Assembly (NCBI GenBank): GCA_014529385.2
Contig: CM043942.1
Span: 56,669,340 to 56,733,339 of the forward strand
Length of the DNA stretch: 64,000 nucleotides
Direction: 5' to 3'
DNA from: Adiantum capillus-veneris
Lineage: Eukaryota; Streptophyta; Polypodiopsida; Polypodiales; Pteridaceae
Under the pieces are notes generated by a model. The model saw only the letters and a list, made by a program, of their open reading frames with translations. It searched no databases and was not told the DNA's origin. Shown here in pieces: positions 36,589 to 46,890 of this stretch (position 1 is its first letter; every line of letters begins with the position of its first letter). Both the position numbers and the translations under genes were made by a program.

Positions 36589-38146
36589 GAAAATGAAAAG
36601 GTGGGAGTTTCAGTTGCTTCCCTTCTCAAGTCGAATAAAAGTAATCAACTCATTCATGCTCCCTTACATTGCCTTCACCAGTCCTCTCCTCAAAATAGCC
36701 AAGTGTAATTGGAAGAAGTTTTTGAAGCTTATTTTTATGGAAGAACAACACCAAGGTCTCGTCACCATGGCAATGGGCAAAGTGGAAATTTGTTGCTCGG
36801 CCAACTTTTCAAGGAGGCCTCAAAATACACAACCCGATGGTCCATGTCCAGGCTCTCTGCGCCAAGTTTGTTGTCTCAAAAGCAAAACAAGAACTAGCAT
36901 GGGTTATCATGACCAAGGATATGATTGACAAATCAAAGCTTTGCTCTAGAGGCGGTCAGTGGAATGAGATGAAGGTGCACGATAAAGTTTTGTCCCACGA
37001 ATGGGCCGATTTGAAATTGGGGGGCATAACAGGAGAGCTGGTGCGAAAATGCAATACTGTGTCGCGGGCCTTGGAATGGGGGGAACTAGCCAGGTACTTC
37101 CAAAACTCCACTACACACTAGTCCCTATGGCTGTCAAAGGTGGCTGGAGTTAGTCTAAACCCCTACTGGAGGGAGATAGCAAGAAGGCTAAACAATAAAG
37201 GACTCCAACGGCTGATACATTTCTAGGATGAAACCAAGAGACACTGGAAATCTTCTGGCCATCTAGTAGATTAGCTTCAACTTGATGGCATGGAAAAGAT
37301 ACTTGTCTTTAGAGTTGTTGAGGGCCTCAATAACAGTCTACTGCCAATTCAAGAATCCACATTTGAATGGAAAGCATGGAAATGGCCCTAGGATAGATCC
37401 TTTTTTAAACCCCATACCAAGTACATGTATAAAGAACTCATGCACAAGGATGATTGGTTTGCCCCCTTGAACAAACAATGGAAGAAACATTGGTCAGCAG
37501 CCGATGGACTGAGATCACGACAAACATCTAGAAGCCACAATGTCCCCATCATATGAAGGTGCTTCTATGGAAGGTGCTTTGGGGGGCCTTACCAACGGGT
37601 GTTAAGATTCAAGCACGGGGCATAGTGTCCGACAAATGCTCTGGGTGCAAGGGGCCAGTGAAGACCTTGCACACCTTATTATGGACTATCCAACCATAAG
37701 AGGTCTGGTAGGAAAGGTGTACAAATGGATACAAAGAACATGAAAATTGGTTTTTTCAAGAATGATCTATTCCTTGGGGGAAAATGGTTTCGGAGTCCTA
37801 CCTTGCTTGTCAGTACCCAAATTATTATGTACTGCTTCTTTTATAATATCTGGAAGGTCAGGAACTGCGGTGTCTTTAATGACAAAATTTCTATTGCCAA
37901 CTTCTCAACAATTGTCCAAGAAAGTGAGGAATTAATCTTTACGATTAGTAACGGCCATGACTGGATTGGGGCGGCCCATGCCATTCAATCGAAGCCTTCC
38001 TAGAGTTTTGAAGTTTTTGTGGTTTGTAAGTCTGCTGTCATATCAGATTCTCAAGGCTCTGCTTGAGCTTGGGGATGGTTTGTAAATTTCTTTATGACAA
38101 TCTAATACAATCACTCACAATTGTGAGTTTTGCACAAAGAAAAAAA
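36581..38146 (+). mobile_element. LINE fragment 2 (3' third only)
   Basis: Begins ACACAAAAGAAAATGAAAAG and repeats the C-terminal region of fragment 1: SFMLPYIAFTSPLLKIAKCN, WGALPTGVKIQARG and the zf-RVT area. It ends with the palindrome (38113-38128) and an A-rich tail. It is broken by stops throughout. Directly abuts fragment 1 in the same orientation. Confidence 0.85.
38113..38128. repeat. 16-bp perfect palindrome at LINE 3' end (copy 2)
   Basis: ACTCACAATTGTGAGT, identical to 36544-36559. Confidence 0.9.
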
Positions 38147-38162
38147 AAGATTTCTACACAAA
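38147..38162. repeat. Target-site copy, right of LINE 2
   Basis: AAGATTTCTACACAAA, one mismatch from the copy at 34078-34093. Confidence 0.7.
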
Positions 38163-38768
38163 TTTACATTTTATTTCGTTAATTTTTGCTATGCAAATAA
38201 AGGACAAAATTGAAAAACATGCAAAAATGGCGATTATTTCATTACCGCAAAATTTTCTCTAAGAGTGAAAACAGATTATAAACTTGCAAAGATTTTGTTA
38301 ATTGGAACAACGTAGCATTCCAAATGTACGAGATACTTTTGTAAATTATTTAAATGAATGTTCTAGAAATTGGATTAACAATGTCGGATGCGAGGTTTTC
38401 CGCGGGCGTCTGAGAGAGAGAGAGAGAGAGAGAGAGTTGGGTTTGTTTGTGTGTGCGTGTGCTGAGGCTCGACTCCTGCACAGCTGCCCCTCCTCTCTTC
38501 CGCGCCTCTTGTGTTCTGAGGAGCTCCTGGGCAGACTCGTAGAGCTTCAGAAAACGGAAGAGCCTTAAGAAGATCAGTGAGTAAATCTTGGGGCAACAGC
38601 TAAGCAAGCCCCGTCAACAGCGCTTGTGGGCTTAGGTTTTGTAAATAATCGCCTTTTTGAAGCCTTAATTATCGTGATGCTTAGGTTTTCTAAATTATCG
38701 CCTTTTTGAAGACTTAATATTCACGATGTTTGCATTAGCACCCTTGCTACTGTCAGCCTTTGTAGATT
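38163..38768. other. Unassigned stretch with (GA)n and a 49-bp tandem repeat
   Basis: Holds a short GA run at 38411-38434 and a GC-rich patch to about 38620. It also holds a tandem duplication of about 49 bp (38628-38676 and 38678-38727, each starting GCTTAGGTTTT and containing ATCGCCTTTTTGAAG). No recognisable coding region. Confidence 0.5.
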
Positions 38769-38781
38769 TCATTATCATTAG
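38769..38781. repeat. Left target-site duplication of LINE 3
   Basis: TCATTATCATTAG, perfectly repeated at 43346-43358. Confidence 0.9.
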
Positions 38782-38819
38782 CATCTCTTCTGATCCTTAG
38801 TTTCAAAGGAAACAGGCAA

Positions 38820-39330
38820 TGGGATCAAAATTGGTCTTTTATGGAGAAGGAGGGGACGGGTTCAATGGTGTCCTCTCTATTGTTGACAAGAACTTGGAGC
38901 CCAAAGTGGTCCTTAATCACCCCTCTGGGAGAGTTCTAGGAGTAAGAGTCACTTGGGGGGTCAACATATCACCGTTGTGAACATTTATGGACCATGCAAC
39001 GCCAAGGATAGGGCCAAATTGTGGATACATCTTAAGGACTCCCCATTAGAAGGACAGTGGCTGCTAATAGGAGACTTTAATATGGTCGAGAAGAGAAAGG
39101 ATAGAACATGCTCAACTAGTCTATTGGCAGGGTCTGAGAGAAATAAATGGTTTGGACTGTGTGAGAAATGGGCTTTGATGGACCTGTGGGAGTTAGGTCC
39201 TTGGAATCGCACGCTAGGATTCACATATACAAGCCTCCAATATGCCGGCACGACATCCCGGCTCGACAGTTGCTATTGCTCTCATCAAGCTGACTAGATC
39301 CCATCCCTTGTTGAGATAAAGGTACAAACA
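38820..39330 (+). pseudogene. LINE 3 endonuclease domain (APE-like)
   Basis: Nicks target DNA to prime reverse transcription. Reads GVLSIVDKNLEPKVVLNHPS and SGRVLGVRVTW. After a frame change near 38955 it continues GQHITVVNIYGPCNAKDRAK, QWLLIGDFNMVEKRKDRTCS (catalytic Asp/Asn of the GDFN motif) and TSRLDSCYCSHQAD (the RLDRxYCS-type motif with Arg to Ser). The N-terminal part with the catalytic Asn/Glu is missing. Confidence 0.75.
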
Positions 39331-39552
39331 ACGAAGAGCTTTCTGATCATCTTCCCCTACACTTACAACTCAAGAAAGCCAAAGGGGATGGAAGGACCCC
39401 CAATGGAAGTAAGAGCTACTAGTTAGAGGGGCACACTTGTTCAAAGACCCTGTGTTTAGAAGTCTCGCAAGAAAGCCTTATGTAAGCTCAACAAAGATAC
39501 CCGACTAGAGAATCCTAAAGCTTGGGACCTTTTTTCTCGGAGTATACATAAA

Positions 39553-41085
39553 GTGATCAAAACTTCGGGCCCTCGGATAAAAGAGGCCCGGGAGGAGAAA
39601 GTGAAGCACCTCAAAGAAAGGGTTGATCATCTTACAAAGAAAAAAGTCTCTGGGCTTGCCTCCATTGATGAACACAAGCAATGGTTGGAAGCTAAAGCAA
39701 GCCTAGCTGAGCATCAGCTCGAACAGGTTAGGAGGGCAAGATTACTATTCAGGGAGACCTTTCTTCAACCTGAAGCTGCTAATCAAGCACATGTTTTTCG
39801 ATCCTTGAAAATAAAAAAAAGCCGAGGTGTTTTCACTCACTCACAGACGAGAAGGGGGTTACTACACAGGACCCAGATGATATGGCCCGGATGATTGTGG
39901 ATCACTTAAGCCAAATCATTGGCCATCTTGAGACCCGCTCTCATGAAGTGGAGGCGGCCAGAGTAGTCTTGCTCAAGAGTGTCAGCAAACAAATCCACCA
40001 ACCTGAAGCCAATCGTCTGGAGATGGCCTTCTCTGAAGATGAGTGCATGCATGCGTTATTTGCTCTTGGCAAGGAGAAGTCCCGTGGCTGGGATGTTATG
40101 ACCACTGAATTCTTCAGAGAATTTTGGGATGACCTCAAGGGTCTGGTCACATATATGGCTAACCAAGCTTTTGTCAAGGGGTGGTTGGATCCCTCTGTGC
40201 AAAAAGGGCTTATTAAGCCTATTCCAAAACAGGTGTGTTGCTCTCATGTTAAGCACTGGTGTCCCATAACCATGATGTCAATAGCATACAAAGTAATCAC
40301 CAAAGTAGTTGCTCTTAGAATATCTCCCCTACTGGACAGGGTAATCACGCCACATCAGCACGGGTTTATAAAAGGAAGGTCCATATATCACAATATCTTG
40401 GCAACAATGGTTGGCATTGAATATGCTGAATTCACAAAGCACGATTGCATCTTGCTTCAACTTGATTTAGACAAGGCATATGATAGGCTTATGTGGTCAT
40501 TCATTGAAGATGTCATGAAAACTCTAGGTTTTGGGCCTCGTCTTTGCCGCCTTGTTCACACTCTGGGTGCGGGTGGGCATTCAGAGCTCTTGTTCAATGA
40601 AAGAATTTTGGGCACGTTTGAAGCGAGAAGATCGATCAAGCAAGGATGCCCCCTAGCCCCCCTTATTTTTGCCATCGGCTCACATCCTCTTGTAACAATG
40701 CTCGAGGCGGCTGCTGCACAAGGAGAAATCCAAGGTTTGATTTTGTCCGGCAATGACGAGCCGACAATGACCAGCTCTTGGCCAAAATGTTTGCTGAAGA
40801 CTCCCTCCTTTTTTTAAAAGCCCGCCCTCAGGTTCTCAAGAAGGCGTTAGAGATCGGGCAAACTTTTGTCGTGGCTTCGAGGTCGAAGTGTGGTATTGAG
40901 AAGTCGCGACTCATCTCCCTTTCGGAAGAGGACACATTTGACCCTTCAGACTGGTCAGGGGAGATCATGTCTAAAGGAAGGATATTTCGACATTAAGGTG
41001 CCCCCTTGGGCATGAACGTTACTCACAAGAAAAAGGTTTCAATGGGTCTTGGAGAGGACACAAAAGAAAATGAAAAGATGGGAGT
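39553..41085 (+). pseudogene. LINE 3 reverse transcriptase
   Basis: Starts with a charged linker (EEKVKHLKERVDHLTKKKVS), then RT: SRGWDVMTTEFFREFWDDLK, QKGLIKPIPKQVCCSHVKHW, HQHGFIKGRSIYHNILATMV, LLQLDLDKAYDRLMWSFIED, SIKQGCPLAPLIFAIGSH. The frame shifts near 40765, and the catalytic box reads LAKMFAEDSLLFLKA: F-A-D-D has become F-A-E-D, a different lesion from LINE 1. A TAA follows at 40994. Inactive, but the longest RT of its family in the window. Confidence 0.85.
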
Positions 41086-41517
41086 ATGTCCCTCTAATCT
41101 TGCTAAGCAGGTCAATTACGCAGGATCTTGGGAGAACCTTTCGATCGCTTCGAAGTGAAAAAGCGGGGAGCTATTACATGGAGGAGAGAGAAAAAGGAAT
41201 GCCGCGTTCAGGCGAGGAAATGAGAGCTTCATATTTTTTCCTGTGAGTTCGTGGGCTGCGAATCAGTCGAGCGGGCGTGTGTGAGAGGGCATCGTGTTGC
41301 AGAGCAGGGGAAGCAAGCATAATGCAGAGTAGGGCAATATTGACGTGGCAGCATTGCGTAGGGTCCAGGTTCATGCAATGGCAACGTGGGAGGCGCTAAC
41401 GAATCCAAGGTGAAGCTCAAGCAGGCTCTGCGGGGATGAGTAGCGAGGGCAAGGGAGCGTTAATTGAATGGAGGTTTTTGGGAGAGTCATCCACCAGCAC
41501 GAGCAGAGATGCACAGG

Positions 41518-41554
<37 letters not shown>

Positions 41555-41833
41555 GGCAATGGAGGCACAAGTCTCTCTCTCTCTCTCTCTCTCTCTTTGT
41601 CTTTGAGGCTAGATCAGCGTTGCGAGGGAAGGGTTTGCAGGAGGGTTGTCTAGCGAGGAGATGAAGAGGGGACGCAGTTTACGAAGATGGGGATGAGAGC
41701 AGGCGCGGGAGAAGAAGACAAGATGCACGCAGGAACTCGGACGAACGCAAATCACTTACTTTGACAACAATAGAAGAAAGAATCTTCAGTTCTAATTAAT
41801 TAATAGGTTGTCGAATGGACCCAGTACGTCCCC
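41086..41833. other. 0.75-kb insertion in LINE 3 of unknown origin
   Basis: Comparison with LINE 1 and 2 shows that GGGAGT should continue directly to TTGTGTTGCTTCCC. Instead this GC- and CpG-richer segment intervenes, with AGT present on both sides. It holds two CT microsatellites (41521-41552 and 41572-41596). No terminal inverted repeats, LTRs or recognisable protein are seen. Origin unknown. Confidence 0.65.
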
Positions 41834-43203
41834 AGTTTGTGTTGCTTCCCTTCCCAAGTTGGATAAAAGTGATCAACTCATTCATGCTCCCTTATATTGC
41901 CTTCACCAGTCCTCTCCTTAATTAAAATAGCCAAATGTAATTGAAAGGAGATTTTGAAACCAGTTAAGAGATTCTTGTGGAATAAAAACACCAAGGCCTC
42001 AGCACCATGGCAGTGGGCGAGATGGGAATTTATTGCTCGTCCTACTTTACAAGGTGGACTCGGAATCCACAATCCTGTCGCCCATGTCCAGGCTCTCTGT
42101 TCCAAGTTTGTGGTTTCAATAGCAGAACAGGAACAAGCCTGGGCTATCATGATCAAGGACATGATTGACAAGTCAAAACTATACTCGAATGGTGGTCAAT
42201 GGAAAGAGCTTGAGGTGCACGATAAACTTCTAGCCCCCGAATGGTCTAGCTTGAAATTAGGAGGCATAACGGGAGAGCTAGTGTGGAAATGCAATAGTGC
42301 AACAAGGGTATTAGAATGGGGGGAACTAACCCGATACTTTCAAAACTCCACCACACATTGGTCCTTATGGCTGTCAAAAGCGGCTGGAGTATATCTAAAC
42401 CCTTACTAGAGAGAAATTGCCAGAAGGCTAAACAATAAAGGACTCCGAAGGCTGATCCACTCTTGGGATGAAACCACCAGGCACTTGAAATCTCCTGACT
42501 ATCTAGCATATGAGCTTCAACTTCATGGCATGGAGAAGATGCTGGTCTGCAGAATTGTTGAAGGCCTGGACAATGAATTGATGCCAATTCAAGAATTCAG
42601 TTCTGAGTGGAAATCTTGGAAAGGGCCCAAGGATAGATCTTTCTTTAAATCCCATACAAAGAACATCTATCAATAGCTCATGTACAACGATGACTGGTTT
42701 GCCCCCTTGAACAAACAATGGAAGAAAAATTGGTCGGAGGCCCGTTGGTGGACTGAGGTCATGTTCAATATCTGGAAGCCATAATGGCCCCATTTTATGA
42801 AGGTGTTTCTATGGAAGGTGCTTTGGGGGGCCTTTCCGACGGGTGTCAAGTGGATAAATGCTCCTGGTGCCACGGGGCCAGTGAAGACTTGACACACCTT
42901 TTTTGGGACTATCCAACAATAAGCGGTTTGGCAGGGAAGGTGTGTAAATGGATAAAAAGAATGTGGCAGATAAGTTTCTTCAAGAAAGATTTAGCAATTG
43001 TGGGAAATTGGTTTTCAAGTACAACCCTTCTTATATGTACCCAAATTGTTAGATTCTGCTTCTTCTATAATATTTGGAAGGCCAGGAACGACTTCTTGGT
43101 GATTGTCCAAGAAATTATGAAATTAATATATACGATTTGTAAAATCCATAACTGGGATGATTCGCTTAGAGCGACCGATGACATTAGGTCGAAGCCTTCT
43201 TAA
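41834..43203 (+). pseudogene. LINE 3 C-terminal region with zf-RVT
   Basis: Resumes ORF2 after the insertion: SFMLPYIAFTSPLL, PVKRFLWNKNTKASAPWQWA, GGLGIHNPVAHVQALCSKFV, WKSWKGPKDRSFFKSHTKNI, then DKCSWCHGASEDLTHLFWDY and SGLAGKVCKWIKRMWQISFF. The last two hold the zf-RVT cysteines and histidine. Stops and frame changes are present, for example at 42408 and 42676. Confidence 0.8.
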
Positions 43204-43315
43204 AGCTATGGTCTCTTTTGTGGCTTGTAAATCTGATGTAATATCCGCTTCCCAAGGCTCCGTTGGAGCTTGAGAATGATCTCTAATTCTCTATCCTACA
43301 TTCTAATACAATCAC

Positions 43316-43327
43316 TCACAATTGTGA
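43316..43327. repeat. 12-bp palindrome at LINE 3' end (copy 3)
   Basis: TCACAATTGTGA, the inner part of the 16-bp palindrome of copies 1 and 2; the outer right arm has changed. Confidence 0.85.
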
Positions 43328-43345
43328 AAATAAATATTAAAAAAA

Positions 43346-43358
43346 TCATTATCATTAG
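43346..43358. repeat. Right target-site duplication of LINE 3
   Basis: TCATTATCATTAG, identical to 38769-38781. Directly downstream a 16-mer, AGGCCTTAAGCCTTGG, occurs twice about 28 bp apart. Confidence 0.9.
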
Positions 43359-43457
43359 GCCTTAAGCCTTGGCAAAATCAACTAGGCCTTAAGCCTTGGA
43401 AAACACAAGAAGATGGTAGGAAGAGGTAAAGAGGGAAAAAAAACCATTTATATAAAA

Positions 43458-43988
43458 TGTCTAAAATCTAAATATCTAACCAACCCAAATGATTTTCTCA
43501 TATTAAATTGATCACTTAATGTGGGAGAATAAATGGGAACAAGTGTTAAGATATAGATATGTGCTTATAGATCTATCTCAACACGGGGCCAATAGTAAAG
43601 GGCCCCAAATGGGAGATGGTCTATAAAGAGCATGGCTAACCAATGGAGCATAAGACCTTAGGGTTAGCTTCATTGAAGACCTCCAATAATGTGTGTAAAA
43701 GTCCTTTGACCTTAGGTAAGCTAGGGCTGAGCTTGAGGTGGGAACCCGGCCCAAACTCGAGGTGCTTGTCCTGCTTGAGGTGCTTGATTAAGATGCTTGA
43801 GGTGCTTGACTTGGTGCATGATTAAGGTGATTGAAGTGCCTTGAGAAGCTTGCCTGAGATGCTTGTGGGAACACCCCCTACTTCAAGTGCTTAGTCATGC
43901 TTGATGACTAAGGGGCTTGCTCATCCAAAGTCAAAAATATCCCTACAAGGAGGGGGGCAAGCCTACAAGGGGGGGGATGAGAGAGAAC

Positions 43989-44049
<61 letters not shown>

Positions 44050-45058
44050 GGGAAGCCCCAGCTTGAAGAGGCAGCAAGGACACTTGTCAAGTTCCTCCTC
44101 ATGTTGCCCTCATGGTGTGCCTGAAACCTATTGGTTGGCCACCCAAGGGGTCCAATGATAATAAAGGATATTTAATTAATTGATTTTGCATTTATCAAGT
44201 CCTCTCTCTCAAAGGGGAAAGGGGGACACTTGTCCCAAGGCTATCCCTGTTGCTTGTAATGGCTCCTGCTTGTGATTGGCTAGGCCTGGAGGGGTCCAAT
44301 GAGCTTCAAGCATGAGCTACAAGGGGGGGTCGACCCAAGCAAGCTAGGGGGATGCTTAGGGGGTATACTCACCCACACACACTCACAAACACTCTCATTG
44401 TGTACTATGCAAAGGCAAGAGCTCCCTCTCTTTCTCCAAGCAAGTAGAGGTTGAGAGCCTACACCAACACTCTTGGCTATGGAGTGCAAATCCATCCAAG
44501 AGCCATGCTTCAATGCTTGAGCTTGCCATCTATTTCTTCTTCATTACTATGCTATTATGTATGCTAGCACAAGAGTTATGATAAGTGAGGAACTAGCTCT
44601 TTCTCGTATGAAATGTTTCTTCTTCCTCTTCCCTACCCTCATTCCCTGCTAGCTCTCTCCACCTTCGAAGGTGTTTGAGGTCTTGGTATAGTTAAAACTT
44701 TCTTCAAGTTTAGGTTATGCTATGATGGTGATGCATGAAGCTTTCCATCTTCATTGCCTCACCTAGGTCACAAGGAACACAAAGAATGTATTGTAACAAG
44801 TCTCTCTTTATGGGAGAAATCATAATACAAATGCCTATTGGAGGGGGGACCGGCTCCACAAAAATCCGATCCTCAACTGTTGTCATGTTCTCTAAATTCT
44901 CTCTCTTGAAAAAGTATTGTCTATGCCAAGTTAACTAATTGCTATGATTATGTTGCTATCTTCAATTATGTCAACCCGCTATGCTCACAAAATCATTTCT
45001 TGAAAGTACTCTCATTAAATTCCGCTACTCTCAAATTGAATAGGCAAATTCCATTACA
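43458..45058 (+). repeat. 5' LTR of element G
   Basis: Starts TGTCTAAAATC and ends CATTACA, 1.6 kb. Contains a degenerate decamer array (GAGGTGCTTG-like, about 43735-43870) and an AC microsatellite (43988-44047). Frames inside are not convincing proteins. Confidence 0.92.
43988..44048. repeat. (AC)n microsatellite in 5' LTR of G
   Basis: About 60 bp of AC, absent from the same position in the 3' LTR near 61065. Confidence 0.97.
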
Positions 45059-45059
45059 T

Positions 45060-45071
45060 TGGTATCAGAGC
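45060..45071 (+). other. PBS of element G, tRNA-iMet type
   Basis: TGGTATCAGAGC one base after the LTR end: the standard plant initiator-Met primer site. Confidence 0.95.
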
Positions 45072-45471
45072 ATTTGGTTTCTCTTTTCTTGCTTAAGAAG
45101 AAAGTCCTTAAGTAGCCTATAAATGGTTGATGTTGTTAATTATAATAGAGTAAGTGGAGCTGGGAACTAATATCGGTTTTGTTAAGCCCACTATGTGGGG
45201 GATGATGCACACCTCGGGAGCTTTGGACTTAATAATGGAGTCATTTTAGACTTGCCTACGGCTTTACCATTATTGAGCCATAAGAAGTCCAAAAGGAGCT
45301 AGCCCTTGGCAACTCTGCTATGTTAGACCTACTCCTCTACTGTCTATAATTAACCACTTTGAGCCGTGGGTGTAGATACTTAAGAGCCGATTTTCAAAGG
45401 CTAAGAGGAGTGGCAACTAAGGTTTTGTATTGCCAAAGCATACACTAAGTATAAACATAAATTTTGTTAAC

Positions 45472-46890
45472 ATGGCTGACAATAATCAAGAGAGTAGAAT
45501 GAACATTGATAGCTTTGATTTTGCACATGAAGGTGCTAATGATGATGCTCCCATGTTTGTGAATTATCTCGTCACTAGGTTGAAACAAGCTATGGGCAAC
45601 CCTGCTTTGCAAGCCAAAGTTACTCAACAACTTCGTGCTTATGGAATTTCCCTTCCTCTCCCAGAGGAGAGAGAGATTAGGAGGCCTCTTGAAGAGACCC
45701 TCAAAAGAAGACTCTCTCCCATTCGAGAGGAGGAATCCAAAGAGAAAGAAAGCAATGACAGTCTAAGTTCTTCTGAAGATGTGGCTCCACGAAGACGGCG
45801 GTCTAGACGATCGCCTACTCCTCCCAAGAGGAAAAGAGCAACCCATAGTCCTTCTCCTCATCACTCTGAAAGGGAAGAGAGGAAACAAAGGAAGAAAAGG
45901 GCTAGGAAGAGGTCACCCTCTTCTCCTTCTTCTTCACCTTCCTCCTCATCCGATGAAAGTTATGGCTATTCTCCTAGAGAATACAAGAGGGGAGGATATC
46001 GCAAATCATTTCCTGCATGGTGAAGGTCACAAAAGCTAAAAAAGTTCAAGGAGGGAGGAAAGAGTATCTCTTTTCTCACCTATGATGGCACCTTTGGTGC
46101 TACCGACAAAGTGTTGGACTTCATCCAGCAATTTGATATGGCCTTTGGGGACGAGGGCTTCACAGAGTCCTCCAAGCTATGCCATGTAGCTATGCACTTC
46201 CAAAAATCAGCTCGTCAATGGTGGGCTAGCCTTCATGGAAATGGAGAAGCCCCAAAGACATGGAAAACTCTACGAGTTTCCATCATGAAGCAATTTCTTC
46301 CAAGTGATACTAAAGATAAAGTTCTTACGGAATGGCGCGGCTTGAAGCTCCTCTCTCATGAGTCTATCAACAAGTATGTAGACAAGTTTTGGGATTTACA
46401 TCTCAAAGCTACTTTCTTTCAAAAGATAGACTTTGCCGAGCAAAGACAGCAATTCTGTGCGGGATTACCTGAAGAGATGTCCGAATACATCAACTCTCAA
46501 CGGCCCGGTACTATTACCAAAGTAATCCACCACACCATGGTTGCTTCACGCATCAATTTCCATCAAGGGGCTAGACGTAATGTCAAGCCCATGGAAAACA
46601 AAGATAAAAATGATGCAAAGGGGAAATCCAATGCTCAAAATAATTCCCAAGGCACTTCCAACAACAACAATAACAACAACAACAATCGGTCCAAGGAGAA
46701 GGGAGTTTACAAAGGTAGAAAAAAACTCTCTCCTGAAGAGCTTGAAGCTTTTCACAAGGACCATAAGTGTTTCAAGTGTGGGGAGCAAGGACATGGCTAT
46801 CGTTCTTGCCCCACGAAGAATACTCACAATGAGACTCCTAGGGCTTCCACCATCGAAGCTCCAAAAGAGGATGCTCATTGCAAAGGATCA
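45472..46890 (+). pseudogene. Element G Gag with Ser/Arg-rich region and zinc knuckle
   Basis: ATG at 45472 (MADNNQESRMNIDSFDFAHE), about 400 bp after the PBS. Residues about 100-180 are rich in Arg, Ser and Lys (RRRRSRRSPTPPKRKRATHS, RKQRKKRARKRSPSSPSSSP), like an RS domain or nuclear-localisation region. A single TGA (46021-46023) follows FPAW. The same frame continues with LTYDGTFGATDKVLDFIQQF and the gag core (ARQWWASLHGNGEAPKTWKT, YVDKFWDLHLKATFFQ). The zinc knuckle CFKCGEQGHGYRSC is at about 46768-46809. Apart from the TGA, gag and pol form one frame. The TGA may be a mutation or a recoding site; mutation is simpler. Confidence 0.85.

Larger units (their letters stand above)
38782..43345 (+). 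mobile_element. LINE 3 (L1-type, 5'-truncated, with perfect TSD)
   Basis: Flanked by a perfect 13-bp duplication. Contains endonuclease, RT and zf-RVT parts of ORF2 but no ORF1. Ends with TCACAATTGTGA and an A-rich tail. A 0.75-kb foreign segment splits it at 41086-41833. Confidence 0.9.

Noticed and set aside
41086-41836. AGTATGTCCC / AGTACGTCCC as a 10-bp target duplication of the LINE 3 insert
   Set aside because: Comparison with LINE 1 and 2 shows the empty site holds only AGT, so the longer match does not fit a target duplication.
43357-43401. Two AGGCCTTAAGCCTTGG units as a possible CRISPR-like or satellite array
   Set aside because: Only two units and a eukaryotic context; probably a small tandem duplication.
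43901-44158. ORF with Thr-His repeats in LTR G
   Set aside because: Created by the AC microsatellite; absent from the 3' LTR.
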